From a virus: 41,692 nucleotides of DNA. Under the pieces are notes generated by a model, which was not told the origin of the DNA, did no database searches, and saw only the letters and a list, made by a program, of their open reading frames with translations. Position numbers and translations under genes: made by a program. Positions 21,631 through 29,845 of the stretch are shown piece after piece. Each line of letters starts with the position of its first letter. Position 1 is the first letter of the stretch. The stretch lies in IMG/VR virus record IMGVR_UViG_3300044811_000040, positions 1 to 41,692 of that record; one strand, given 5' to 3'.

Positions 21631-21957
21631 GTGGACATGCAGCCGAGCGGCTCGAACCTCGACCAGCGGCGACGGCTCGCGCTGGCGAAGATCGCCGGGG
21701 CGGGCCAGCGCTGGGCGTTCGGCGACTGGAAGGGCCGGCCCTGCGCCGAAGCCGTCGCCGCCCTGCACGCCGTCACCCGCGACCCGGTGCTGTACGGGCT
21801 GGCACTCGGCGGTGCGATGGCCGACCTCGAGGAGTGGCCACAGAAGGGTCCGGCGCTGGTCGAGCTGTACCGGGCGTGCGGCGCCGACGAGGACGTAGCG
21901 GACCGCAACCTCGAGTGGCAGCGCGAGCGGTCGACGTACACGCTGCCGGAGTGGTGA
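21631..21957 (+). CDS. Plus-strand gene inside the lysis block, unknown
   Basis: 108 aa, GTG at 21631, opposite to its neighbours. TAGGTT at 21619-21624 is a good -10 hexamer whose transcript start would fall on the GTG, and no ribosome site is present, suggesting leaderless expression. The protein is helical (LDQRRRLALAKIAGAGQRW, then AVAALHAVTRDPVLYGLALG) with C-terminal RNLEWQRERS. Third positions are G/C-rich as in real genes here. Isolated phage genes with their own promoter are usually lysogen-expressed morons. Family not recognised. Confidence 0.72.
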   Translation: MDMQPSGSNLDQRRRLALAKIAGAGQRWAFGDWKGRPCAEAVAALHAVTRDPVLYGLALGGAMADLEEWPQKGPALVELYRACGADEDVADRNLEWQRERSTYTLPEW

Positions 21958-21958
21958 C

Positions 21959-22309
21959 TCAGTGCTGGCCGACCGGCTTCGGCGGCTCGGGGCCGAGCAG
22001 CGTGCGCAGCCGTTCGATGGTCATTCCGGGTCGCCACGCCTGGCGCCGAAAGCTCTGATGCTCGGCGATCCAGTGATCGGCCTCGCTCGTCACCACGGCC
22101 AGTTGCCGCCGCAGCTCGCGCACCTCGGCGCGCAGTTCACCCACTTCCCGGCGGGCGTCGACGGCGTCCCTGCGAAGTTCCTTCACCCACTCCAGGTTGG
22201 CGGCCTGCTCGCTGACATCGGTCGCCCGGCGCGACGCCCTGGCCGCGATGTACGCGCCCCAGAGCCCGGCCGCGCCACCGATTCCGGCTACGACGACGGA
22301 GACATCCAT
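21959..22309 (-). CDS. Membrane-anchored coiled-coil protein (lysis accessory)
   Basis: 116 aa; ATG at 22309 has AAGGAG five bases upstream. One N-terminal hydrophobic helix (SVVVAGIGGAAGLWGAYIAA) and a long coiled coil (about 36-80, VKELRRDAVDARREVGELRAEV...). This layout fits a pinholin, antiholin or spanin-like protein; Gram-positive hosts lack an outer membrane, so a second holin or an endolysin-timing protein is more likely. It overlaps the previous gene by 22 bases. Confidence 0.72.
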   Translation of the reverse strand: MDVSVVVAGIGGAAGLWGAYIAARASRRATDVSEQAANLEWVKELRRDAVDARREVGELRAEVRELRRQLAVVTSEADHWIAEHQSFRRQAWRPGMTIERLRTLLGPEPPKPVGQH

Positions 22310-22704
22310 GCGGGCTCCTTCCCGTCGCTCTCTTCCGGCCACGCCGAGATGACCAGGACCAGGTAGGCCAGGCCCAGCCAGATCGCGGCGGAGACGTACC
22401 CGCGTTCCACGCCGCCGAACAGCCAGGCGCCGAGCGAGACCAGGCCCCAGAACACCTTGAGGCAGACCGCCGCGGCGTACCCGGCCCGGTCCGAGTGGCA
22501 GAAGGCCTGCCACAGGCAGACCACGCCGACGCCGCCCCAGCCGATCGCCCAGACCCACAGCGGGGCGATGCTGGCCAGCCACACGAAGAACGCGGTCCGG
22601 CGGGTCGCCTCGTCCGGGACCGCCAGGCTGAACGCGTAGACGACATCGAGCGCGCCGAAGAACAGCAGCACGCGACCGCGGCGGCCGAGGTGCGGCCGGA
22701 CCAC
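22288..22704 (-). CDS. Four-TM membrane protein, holin candidate
   Basis: 138 aa starting right after the endolysin stop. Four hydrophobic segments: about 11-29 (VLLFFGALDVVYAFSLAV), 38-66 (FVWLASIAPLWVWAIGWGGVGVVCLW), 74-96 (GYAAAVCLKVFWGLVSLGAWLFG) and 103-122 (VSAAIWLGLAYLVLVISAW). Acidic tail. Together with the two following membrane proteins it makes a set of three possible membrane-perforating proteins. Confidence 0.72.
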   Translation of the reverse strand: MVRPHLGRRGRVLLFFGALDVVYAFSLAVPDEATRRTAFFVWLASIAPLWVWAIGWGGVGVVCLWQAFCHSDRAGYAAAVCLKVFWGLVSLGAWLFGGVERGYVSAAIWLGLAYLVLVISAWPEESDGKEPAWMSPSS

Positions 22705-22706
22705 TT

Positions 22707-23501
22707 CTAGCCGTTGACGGGCGGGATGAGGCTGGCGCGCAGCTCCGCGATGTCGGCCGCCACCTGGGCGACGGCGGCGTCGGTCCCGGCCTGCGCGGCG
22801 AGCACGTCGGCGGCCTTGTCGAGCACCTCCGCCGTCTTGGTCAGCAGGCTCACCGAGTTGAAGTAGGCGCCGGTCTGCAGGGCGACGGCCACGGACGGGC
22901 CTGAGGTGCCGAGCGACTTCGCGAGCAGCTTGTTCACGGCGGCGTCACTGATGCCGTTCTGCAGCGCGACCGCGACCGTCGGGCCGGAAGCGCCGAGGTT
23001 GGCGGACAGCAGGCCGTCCACGATCTGATCGACAGTAGGCATGTTGACGTCGTCCAATCGGTAGTCGTAGCTGGCGTTGTTATCGGCGGCCTGGCTGTAG
23101 GCGCCGCTGAAGTGGATGTGCTCGGTGTGCGCCGACGCTCCGTTGTAGGCGGTCGGCGCGAACCCGTTGGAGACGTGGTACATCTTCCGGTTGTAGATCA
23201 TGTAGCGCAGCACGCCGCCGACGCCCGCCAGGTGCCGGATGTGGTCGACGACCTCCTGCGCGGTCGCGCCCGACTCGCGGAAATCGGTGTCGCAGTCCCA
23301 CGCCCGGACCTCGGCGGTGTTGTCGCTGTCGCCGTCCCAGCCGGGCGTCGACCCGGCCGTATCGTCCGGGTTGTGATCGGACGTCTCGGCCTGATGGGCC
23401 GCGTCACCGATGGTGCCGTCGCTGGCCTTGTCCCGGGCCGGGAACCGGGCGTTGACCTGCGAGCGGAGATTCTGCAGTCCGGCAGTCAGAACCCAAGCCA
23501 T
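22707..23501 (-). CDS. Endolysin, M15-type peptidase with C-terminal repeats
   Basis: 264 aa. Catalytic domain 1-150: SDHNPD (41-46), RAWDCDTD (66-73) and HTEHIHFSG (125-133) supply the His and Asp ligands of a zinc D,D- or L,D-peptidase of the M15 type, which cuts peptide cross-links in the wall. No signal peptide, so it needs a holin. Residues 155-215 hold two similar units about 28 residues apart (LGASGPTVAVALQNG and LGTSGPSVAVALQTG), then a coiled-coil-like end; these may bind wall or oligomerise. First gene of the lysis block. Confidence 0.88.
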   Translation of the reverse strand: MAWVLTAGLQNLRSQVNARFPARDKASDGTIGDAAHQAETSDHNPDDTAGSTPGWDGDSDNTAEVRAWDCDTDFRESGATAQEVVDHIRHLAGVGGVLRYMIYNRKMYHVSNGFAPTAYNGASAHTEHIHFSGAYSQAADNNASYDYRLDDVNMPTVDQIVDGLLSANLGASGPTVAVALQNGISDAAVNKLLAKSLGTSGPSVAVALQTGAYFNSVSLLTKTAEVLDKAADVLAAQAGTDAAVAQVAADIAELRASLIPPVNG

Positions 23502-23530
23502 GTGTGACCTCCTTCAGGGGTTGATCGCAG

Positions 23531-24082
23531 TCACAGCGGGAACACGATGATCGTGCGGTCGGCTGCCGCCATCGCGGCGCCGGTGTGGATCGTGTACTTC
23601 GCGGTGAACGTGTTGGACCCGGCGGTCAGGGTGGGCATGGAAACGGCAAACGCCCGGTACTGAGCCGAGGCCGTCGAAGACGTGACCCTGGCGCTCTCGG
23701 CCAGAGACGCCGCGATCGTGGTAGCGCCCGACACGGCGAATCCCATGACGGCGGAGCCGTTGACGATGACGTTGTGCAGCAGGGCCCCGAACATCACGAT
23801 GGCCTTCGTGCCGGTCGTGACGGTCACCGACGGGCCGACGGTCCCGCCGGTGATGTCGGCGAACACATCCGCCGTCGGGGTGAACGCCTCCACCGTGGCG
23901 ATGGTGGCGACAGCCGGGGTGCGCGCCGCGATCGCGTTGACGCCCGTCGACACGAACGTCTGGTTCGCGGCGGTGGCCAACGCGGCGGGCGTCAACAGCA
24001 TGTTGTCGCGGTCGGACGCGTTGTACTGCGCCGCCGTGAACGTTGCGTTCGACACGGCCGTCATCGGGGTACTCCACGTCAT
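23531..24082 (-). CDS. Tail fibre / receptor-side protein
   Basis: 183 aa, ATGA overlap. The N-terminal pattern TWSTPMTAVSNATFTAAQYN followed by ASDRDNM is the common W..P...T...N...RDN start of small actinophage fibre proteins. The remainder is beta-rich with many Thr/Ala/Ser/Val residues and little charge, like a trimeric fibre domain. It is the last virion gene before endolysin. Confidence 0.78.
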   Translation of the reverse strand: MTWSTPMTAVSNATFTAAQYNASDRDNMLLTPAALATAANQTFVSTGVNAIAARTPAVATIATVEAFTPTADVFADITGGTVGPSVTVTTGTKAIVMFGALLHNVIVNGSAVMGFAVSGATTIAASLAESARVTSSTASAQYRAFAVSMPTLTAGSNTFTAKYTIHTGAAMAAADRTIIVFPL

Positions 24083-24504
24083 TCGAGACTCCCTGAGATG
24101 GTGCCGTCCGGCCGGACTTGCATGCCGAAGTCGGCCAGTGCGGCGAGCAGCTGCTCGCGCTTCTGCGCCGAGCGGGTCGCGAGGTGCCGCTCCACAGCCT
24201 TGGTCTCGTCGGCCAACTGCTGCACGGTCTGCCCGGTGGCGTAACCGAGCTCGGCCCATGGATGCCCCGCCGGTAGCCAGCTCTTGAACCGGGCCTCCGG
24301 GCGAGCGTCGACGGCCGCCACGATGGCCGCCTCCTGGTCCGGTGGCGGCATCTCGATCCGGAACGGATGACCGTTCGCGCACACCTGGTCGAGCACGCGT
24401 GTCGGCGACCCCTCCGGGTAGGCGGCGCGGGCGTCGGTGCATCCGTCGTACGGGCAATCCGCGACCCAGGTCCCGTAGTTGAGGTATGCGACAGAAGACC
24501 TCAC
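24079..24504 (-). CDS. Unknown tail-module protein with Cys motif
   Basis: 141 aa from GTG at 24504 with GGAG seven bases upstream. CPYDGCTDAR and VCANGHPFRIE resemble a zinc ribbon; residues 60-130 are helical (PDQEAAIVAAVDARPEARF, LADETKAVERHLATRSAQKREQ). Proteins with this layout sit in the minor-tail region of many actinophages; role unknown. Confidence 0.75.
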   Translation of the reverse strand: MRSSVAYLNYGTWVADCPYDGCTDARAAYPEGSPTRVLDQVCANGHPFRIEMPPPDQEAAIVAAVDARPEARFKSWLPAGHPWAELGYATGQTVQQLADETKAVERHLATRSAQKREQLLAALADFGMQVRPDGTISGSLE

Positions 24505-24518
24505 GGGGCGACTCCAAT

Positions 24519-26138
24519 CTAAGAGGCGAATAAGCCCTGGTTGAAGCCGTGCCCGGCGACGTCGAAGCGGAACACGGTGGCCGGGTTGCTGATGCCGTCG
24601 GCGTCGAACTGGCCGTCGTTGAAGCCCTTGCCCGCGACGTTGAAGGTGAACGGGTTCACGGCGCCGGTGAGGTAGACCGGTTCGACGGTGAGGCGCAGCA
24701 GGCTGGAGTTCTTGCCCAGCGACCGCACCACCCGCTCGACCTTCTCGATGTGGCAGTCACCGTTGAAACCGATCAGGTCATGCCGCACGGCGATCCGGTC
24801 GGACACCTGCCGGGCCACGAACTGGGTCATGTACGAGACGCCCGCCGCGTTGGTCAGCAGCCCGTCGATGTCGAAGGTCATCACCGGCCGGGCCACCCCG
24901 TACACGCTGACGATGCGCTGCGCGATCGCGTAGGCGTCGTACACGTTCACCCACGGCAGAGCACCCGGCCAGGTCAGCGTGCCCTTCGACGCCACCGACC
25001 CGGCGTCCACGACGCTGACCGTCTGGCTGTTGGCGACGGTGACCGGGTTGGCCTGGACCTGCATCCGGGTGAACAGGGCGTCCGTGCCGCCGCCGACGAT
25101 GGTCAGGATCAGCGACTGGCCGGAGGTGCGGGAGATGGAGATCGACCCGATCGAGCCGTACGCCAGGACGTAGTCACCGGCGATCGGGTTGCCGCTGTCG
25201 TCGAAACCGGACACCGGCACCGGGGTCTGGGCGTTGACGAACGGGTCGCTCGCGTTGACCGTGTACGTGACGGTGGCACCGGCCGCGACCGAGATCGGCG
25301 AGTCGGTCTGCCACACCGCCACCGGGTCGGCGACGGTGCGGACGTCCACCGTGAACGTGGCGGTGTTGACGATGCTGGACAGGCCGTCGTCGTAGGAGAA
25401 CGAGTCGCGGGCCATCTTGAAATCCCCGGCCGCGCCGGTGCCCTCCGGGAAGCGGTGGGTGAAGGTGCCCTGACTGGTCAGGCTGTTCGCGTCGAGGATG
25501 CGGTGGTGCCGGTCGCGGAACACGAACGTGCCCGCGTACACGTAGCCGATCGCGGGCGGGCCCTCCGAGTCGATGAGCTTCTGCACGGCGGTGGCCGCGT
25601 CGGTGCCCTCCTCCCACCAGAACGGCACCACCGTCGCGCCGGGATCAATGTCGCGGCCGCCCGTCCAGTCGATCGCGTCGAGCACGACGCCGATCAGGTC
25701 GCCGGTGCGCATCCCGGTGTAGACCGCGGTGGACAGCTTCTCGCCGCCCGGCTTGCCCCACGCGTCCATCACCGTGCCGGACAGCGTGGCGACCGGGTAC
25801 GGGCTGTAGTGCAGCTTGTCGAGGGTGCCGGTCATCAGCGTGGTGGTCGCGGACGCCACGGTGACGTTCAGCGTGGCCGGGACGCCGGGCTGGACCAGCC
25901 CGGCGATGGCGCTCGTGGTGGACGTCGGCGCGAAGTCGTAGCCGCCCGGCAGGTCCTTCTCGACGATCGTGAAGCCGAGCGTGCCGGCCGGGATGTCGGA
26001 GGAAGCCTGCGAGGTGTCGCGGCCGACGGTGATGGTCAGGTCGTCGTCGGTGACGTAGCCGGAGACGTCCTCGAGCGGGCCGCCGTAGCCGCCGGAGCGG
26101 GACCAGTCGAAGCCGAAGAACCAGCCGCGGACGCTCAC
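24519..26138 (-). CDS. Minor tail protein (distal tail / tail-associated)
   Basis: 539 aa from GTG at 26138 in GTGA overlap with the tape measure gene. The N-terminal part (MSVRGWFFGFDWSRSGGYGG, DDLTITVGRDTSQ, LGFTIVEKDLPGGYDF) is typical of the protein that closes the tail tube tip; the middle (about 160-240) has the hub-type fold with TDAATAVQKLIDSEG. The C-terminus has two similar units (FNVAGKGFNDGQFD and FDVAGHGFNQGLF). It follows the tape measure gene as in other siphophages and probably carries the next tail fibre. Confidence 0.85.
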   Translation of the reverse strand: MSVRGWFFGFDWSRSGGYGGPLEDVSGYVTDDDLTITVGRDTSQASSDIPAGTLGFTIVEKDLPGGYDFAPTSTTSAIAGLVQPGVPATLNVTVASATTTLMTGTLDKLHYSPYPVATLSGTVMDAWGKPGGEKLSTAVYTGMRTGDLIGVVLDAIDWTGGRDIDPGATVVPFWWEEGTDAATAVQKLIDSEGPPAIGYVYAGTFVFRDRHHRILDANSLTSQGTFTHRFPEGTGAAGDFKMARDSFSYDDGLSSIVNTATFTVDVRTVADPVAVWQTDSPISVAAGATVTYTVNASDPFVNAQTPVPVSGFDDSGNPIAGDYVLAYGSIGSISISRTSGQSLILTIVGGGTDALFTRMQVQANPVTVANSQTVSVVDAGSVASKGTLTWPGALPWVNVYDAYAIAQRIVSVYGVARPVMTFDIDGLLTNAAGVSYMTQFVARQVSDRIAVRHDLIGFNGDCHIEKVERVVRSLGKNSSLLRLTVEPVYLTGAVNPFTFNVAGKGFNDGQFDADGISNPATVFRFDVAGHGFNQGLFAS

Positions 26139-28798
26139 AGCTTCCGCTCGCTCTTGGCCGTCTTGTACGCCTTAGTGACCAGGTCAACGGCCTGGCGCTC
26201 CGACGTGACGACCGAGTTGTGGAAGTGGAAGTGGACCTCGCCGCCACCCGACATCGCGGCCATGGCCTTCGGTCCGGCGATCGGCTCCGGGCGGCCCGTC
26301 CCGTTCGGGATCAGGTTCATGCCCGGCTGCAGCATCCGGTAGCCGCCGTCGTCCATCGCGATGTGCACGTGGTTGCGGTGCGCTTCCATCAGGCCCTCGT
26401 TGAACGAGCCCTTGTTGACGCCGCGGGTGTACGCGTAGTCGCGCTTCGCGGTGCGGTGGATCAGCTCCAGCGGGCGCTTGGCGGCGAGGAAGCTGGCGAG
26501 CGGGTCCTGGTTGAAGCCCATCCAGTCGACGGCGCGGCCGGAGCCGTGCCAGAGCGGGTCGCCGGGGCGGTAGGCGTTGCCGAACGAGCCGCCGAACCCG
26601 GTGCTCTTGATCAGGGCGACGATGGAACGCCACACCCCGGAGTCGCCGCGCTGCGCGGACGGGCTGGACGGCCAGTTGCCGAACGCGGGCATCACCGCGG
26701 CCGACGCCTCGGCGCGGGACGGGATGCGGGTGATGGCCGCGTTCACTGGGAATGGCGCGTCGAGCACCGCGCCACCGGCCCTGTAGCCGGGCAGCCGTCC
26801 CGTCTTGTTCATGTAGTTGAGCCGGTTCACGCCCAGCTTCGACGTGGAGTCCGCGTTGATGACGAACTCACGCCCGTGCACAACCCCGGCGGGCGCGTGC
26901 TTCGCGACGTTGCCGGTGAAGCCGCCCACGCCGAAGGCCTTGGCCTCCTGCTTGTTGAACGCCGACGACGCAGCCGAGACGGAGATGCCGCCCTTCAGTG
27001 CCCGCTGCATGATCAGCAGACTCTTGAGCTCACCCTCGGCTTTCTGCTTGCCGGTGACCGAGATGTTGCTGTTGATCTTCCGGGCCAGGGAGTCGAGCTT
27101 CTTGCCGTAGCCCTTGATGCCCGCGTCGGACTGCGGCAGCCCGGGCGTCCCGATCACGGTGTTGACCTTGCCCGGGATCTTGCGGTACGAGCCGATCAGC
27201 GCGTCGACGGCTGCCTTCGAGAAGCCGGCCTGCAGCATCGAGCGGCGCAGCGCCACGATGTTCTTGTTGTACTCGCCGGTCGCGATCTGCGTCGAGCCGG
27301 TCTCGGCGAAACGGGCCTGGCGCAGGGACTCGATCGCGGAGAGCTGACCGAGGACGGCGGCGCGGTTCGTGCGGCCCTCGACACTGTTCAGGCTCAGCGT
27401 GCGGGTGCCGTGGGTCAGCTCGTCGCGCAGCGTCTTGGCGCCGTCGGCGAGCTGCAGCGTCGCCTGGTCCAGGGACAGCTGGTCGGAGAACGCCTTGTGC
27501 ATCGCGTCGGAGAACGCCTTCGTCGCGGTGGCCGCGTCGGTCATCCGCTCACCGAACGTCTTCAGTGGCACCGCGGCCGCGACGGTCGCACCGGTGAACT
27601 CGGCGGTCTTGGCGGTGGCGGCCTTCTGGTAGGCGGCGTAGTCGTTGACCGACCCGGACGCGCCGATGACGCCCTTGCTGTACAGGTCGGCGGCCTCGGA
27701 ACCGTGCTTGTAACCGTCGGCGGTGATGTCAAACTGCGTGTGACCGCTGTCCATCTTCGTCAGGAAGTTCTCGAAGGCGTACCGGGCGGAGTCGATCCCG
27801 TGGTCCATGCCGTCGAGCGCGCCCTTGATGTCGGCCAGACCGTGGATGAACATGCCGGTGACCTGAATCGTGCTGGTCATCGCATCCGTGAGGTCGTCGA
27901 GGGCGCTCGCCCCGGCCGCGCTGTTGGCGGTGACGTCGGTGATGAAGCCGCCGACGGAGGAGCCGAGGGCTTCGACCATGTGGCCCAGCGCGCCCAGCGC
28001 GGGGGCCGAGCGACCCGAAGCGACCACGAACGAGTCGAGCAGTGCCTCACCGGCGTGCGTGACCGAGTCGGTCAGCCCGCGGACCTGCGGCGCCTGCTGC
28101 GCGAAGATCTTGCCGATCTTCGGCAGTGACCGCTGCGCGGCGGCGTCGAGCGCAGCGAGGCTGTCGAGCACCGGCTGCTTGAACACCTGCGCCTCGGCGG
28201 TGAGGCCTGCCAGCAGCCGCTGGCCGATGTTCTTGCCGTACGTCGTGACCAGCGGGTCCTTGGCGACCAGGGCGATACCGCCGAGGATCGCCGCGGCGCC
28301 GACGCCGACCGCGAGTCCGGCGCCGATCGCGGCGCCGATCGTCGGGGCCAGCGCGGCGCCGAGGACTCCCGCGCCGACCAGCAGCGGGGCACTCGACCCG
28401 GCCGACGCGAAGCTGGTGCCGAGGCTGGCGGTGAACTTCTTCACGAAGTTGCCGCCGGCGTCCACGTCACCGACGTCGCCGAGCTGCTTCTTGAAGCGGC
28501 GCAACTCGAGCAGCGCCTTCTCGGTCTGAACCTTGACCTCGACGGTGGCCGAGTCCCGGGCCAGCGCCTTCAGGCGGTCCTCGGTCGCTGCGATCGCGAG
28601 CAGGGCCTGCTTCGGGTCGGCCTTGATGTCGATGGTGGAGACGTCCACGCGGCGCAGGGCGGCGTTCAGCTGGGAGCCGACCAGCTTGCCGGCCTTGCCG
28701 CCCGGGTCCTTGCGGCGCAGCTGCTCCTTGAGTGCGACGTCGAAGCCGTCCGTGTTCGGGGCGACGTCGACGTACGCGGTGCGCAGGACGTTGGTCAT
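26135..28798 (-). CDS. Tape measure protein with C-terminal M15-type peptidase
   Basis: 887 aa from ATG at 28798 (ATGA overlap), by far the longest tail gene. N-terminal helical/coiled region, two or more hydrophobic segments around 128-170 (LLVGAGVLGAALAPTIGAAI...), then long helical stretches typical of tape measures. Near the end, HGSGRAVDW (751-759, H751, D758) and NHVHIAMD (H810, H812) form a zinc-peptidase site like that of D-Ala-D-Ala carboxypeptidases. It sets tail length and, by inference, opens the wall during DNA entry. The preceding genes are the assembly chaperones. Confidence 0.93.
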   Translation of the reverse strand: MTNVLRTAYVDVAPNTDGFDVALKEQLRRKDPGGKAGKLVGSQLNAALRRVDVSTIDIKADPKQALLAIAATEDRLKALARDSATVEVKVQTEKALLELRRFKKQLGDVGDVDAGGNFVKKFTASLGTSFASAGSSAPLLVGAGVLGAALAPTIGAAIGAGLAVGVGAAAILGGIALVAKDPLVTTYGKNIGQRLLAGLTAEAQVFKQPVLDSLAALDAAAQRSLPKIGKIFAQQAPQVRGLTDSVTHAGEALLDSFVVASGRSAPALGALGHMVEALGSSVGGFITDVTANSAAGASALDDLTDAMTSTIQVTGMFIHGLADIKGALDGMDHGIDSARYAFENFLTKMDSGHTQFDITADGYKHGSEAADLYSKGVIGASGSVNDYAAYQKAATAKTAEFTGATVAAAVPLKTFGERMTDAATATKAFSDAMHKAFSDQLSLDQATLQLADGAKTLRDELTHGTRTLSLNSVEGRTNRAAVLGQLSAIESLRQARFAETGSTQIATGEYNKNIVALRRSMLQAGFSKAAVDALIGSYRKIPGKVNTVIGTPGLPQSDAGIKGYGKKLDSLARKINSNISVTGKQKAEGELKSLLIMQRALKGGISVSAASSAFNKQEAKAFGVGGFTGNVAKHAPAGVVHGREFVINADSTSKLGVNRLNYMNKTGRLPGYRAGGAVLDAPFPVNAAITRIPSRAEASAAVMPAFGNWPSSPSAQRGDSGVWRSIVALIKSTGFGGSFGNAYRPGDPLWHGSGRAVDWMGFNQDPLASFLAAKRPLELIHRTAKRDYAYTRGVNKGSFNEGLMEAHRNHVHIAMDDGGYRMLQPGMNLIPNGTGRPEPIAGPKAMAAMSGGGEVHFHFHNSVVTSERQAVDLVTKAYKTAKSERKL

Positions 28799-29145
28799 GC
28801 GCCCACATCCCCGGGGCCGGCGCCATACCTCAACGCCGCGGGCACGAGGTGCGGCCGGGGGCGGCGGCGCTCGCCGCCGCGTTCGACGAACGGGCCGTAC
28901 CAGCCGGTCCGCTTGTCCCAGCCGACCAGGAACCGGACGATGCCGGTCCGCCGGTCGGTGACCCGCTCGACGCCGATCGACCGGGCGAGCGTCCCGGTGC
29001 GGTACGGGGCCAGCTGTGCGGCCAGGACGGCGATATCCCCGGCCAACTGCCGCGTCTCGTCGACCACCTGCTGCGAGCTGGCCACCTCGTCGAGGTCCCG
29101 GCGGTTGATCGGCTTGTTGTCGACGCGCACGATCGCTCCTCTCAC
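28795..29145 (-). CDS. HK97 gp10-like protein (tail/neck component)
   Basis: 116 aa from GTG at 29145 (GTGA overlap); GTG at 29130, preceded by AGAGGAG, is the better start and would remove five residues. Pattern YRTGTLARSIGVE, FLVGWDKRTGWYGPFVERGG and RPRPHLVPAAL is that of the HK97 gp10 family (tail completion). These normally lie between head closure and major tail genes; here the gene lies after the tail chaperones. Confidence 0.72.
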   Translation of the reverse strand: MRGAIVRVDNKPINRRDLDEVASSQQVVDETRQLAGDIAVLAAQLAPYRTGTLARSIGVERVTDRRTGIVRFLVGWDKRTGWYGPFVERGGERRRPRPHLVPAALRYGAGPGDVGA

Positions 29146-29357
29146 GCTGGGATCTCGCCGCGCAGCAGTGCCGCACCGCGCTCACGACGCCGCCGGTCGG
29201 CCAGGATGTCGGCGTCGGTGACCGGGCCGTCGAGCCACTCGTCGAACTCGCGGAACGCGCAGCCGCGTACGCAGCGGTCGCCGGTGCATTTCTCGGCGTG
29301 CAGCCGGCCGGCGAGCAGGTGCGTGTACGCGATGTTGAGCAGCAGCCGGGCCGACAC
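29142..29357 (-). CDS. Downstream part of tail assembly chaperone (frameshift product)
   Basis: 71 aa if started at GTG 29357, which has no ribosome site. The same frame stays open upstream for at least 50 codons inside the 160-aa gene and reads like protein (YRAAAHLTAWAAANFDEFE, RGLGWLTDVSARLLLN), so it is probably reached by a -1 ribosomal shift, as in gpG-T type chaperones. It contains CTGDRCVRGCAFREFDEW. It then couples (GTGA) into the next gene. Confidence 0.6.
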   Translation of the reverse strand: MSARLLLNIAYTHLLAGRLHAEKCTGDRCVRGCAFREFDEWLDGPVTDADILADRRRRERGAALLRGEIPA

Positions 29358-29362
29358 GTCGG

Positions 29363-29845
29363 TCAGCCAGCCAAGACCCCGTCGACCGGGGTGAAGCCCT
29401 GCGAGGCCAGGATGTCCGAGGCAGACTGATTCGAACTCGTCGAAGTTGGCAGCGGCCCAGGCTGTGAGGTGGGCTGCTGCTCGGTAGGGCGTCCCGACTG
29501 CGCGCCGACCAGGGTGAAGACGAGCTGGATCAGCTGGCCGAGTTCGCAGCGCTTCTGCACGGCGAGGCGATAGAACCGGTCGAACGGTGCGTCGTCGGCG
29601 TCGGTCACCTGGTCGCCGTCGGTGCGTTCCGGCTTGGTCAGGGCGCAGCGCATCGCCTCGTACATGGCGGCGTTGCCGTCCATCTCGGCGATCTTCCCCG
29701 AGAGTGCCGCGCCCAGCTGCAGGTTGAGCATCGCCGGGATGATGCCCTCGACGACGAACGTCTCGCCGAAGAAGTCGAACGTGTCGCGCTCGCTGTCCGG
29801 GTCGAACTCCCGGAGTGCGGCGCCGAAGCTACCGAGGGAGGGCAT
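29363..29845 (-). CDS. Tail assembly chaperone (upstream frame)
   Basis: 160 aa in TGATG overlap with the 78-aa gene. Globular N-terminal domain (DTFDFFGETFVVEGIIPAM, LNLQLGAALSGKIAEMDGNA, FDRFYRLAVQKRCELGQLI) and a Ser/Thr/Pro-rich tail (from about 120). Size, position before the tape measure and the open -1 frame beyond it identify a chaperone that coats the tape measure. The tail overlaps the -1 frame of the following gene. Confidence 0.8.
   Translation of the reverse strand: MPSLGSFGAALREFDPDSERDTFDFFGETFVVEGIIPAMLNLQLGAALSGKIAEMDGNAAMYEAMRCALTKPERTDGDQVTDADDAPFDRFYRLAVQKRCELGQLIQLVFTLVGAQSGRPTEQQPTSQPGPLPTSTSSNQSASDILASQGFTPVDGVLAG

Noticed and set aside
24549-26342. Long plus-strand reading frame (597 codons) opposite the distal tail gene
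   Set aside because: It is a shadow produced by high GC: codon positions mirror the real gene, composition is Arg/Gly/Asp-rich without fold pattern, and there is no ribosome site.
26219-28129. Long plus-strand frame (636 codons) opposite the tape measure gene
   Set aside because: Same type of GC shadow. The minus strand encodes a typical tape measure with peptidase motifs.
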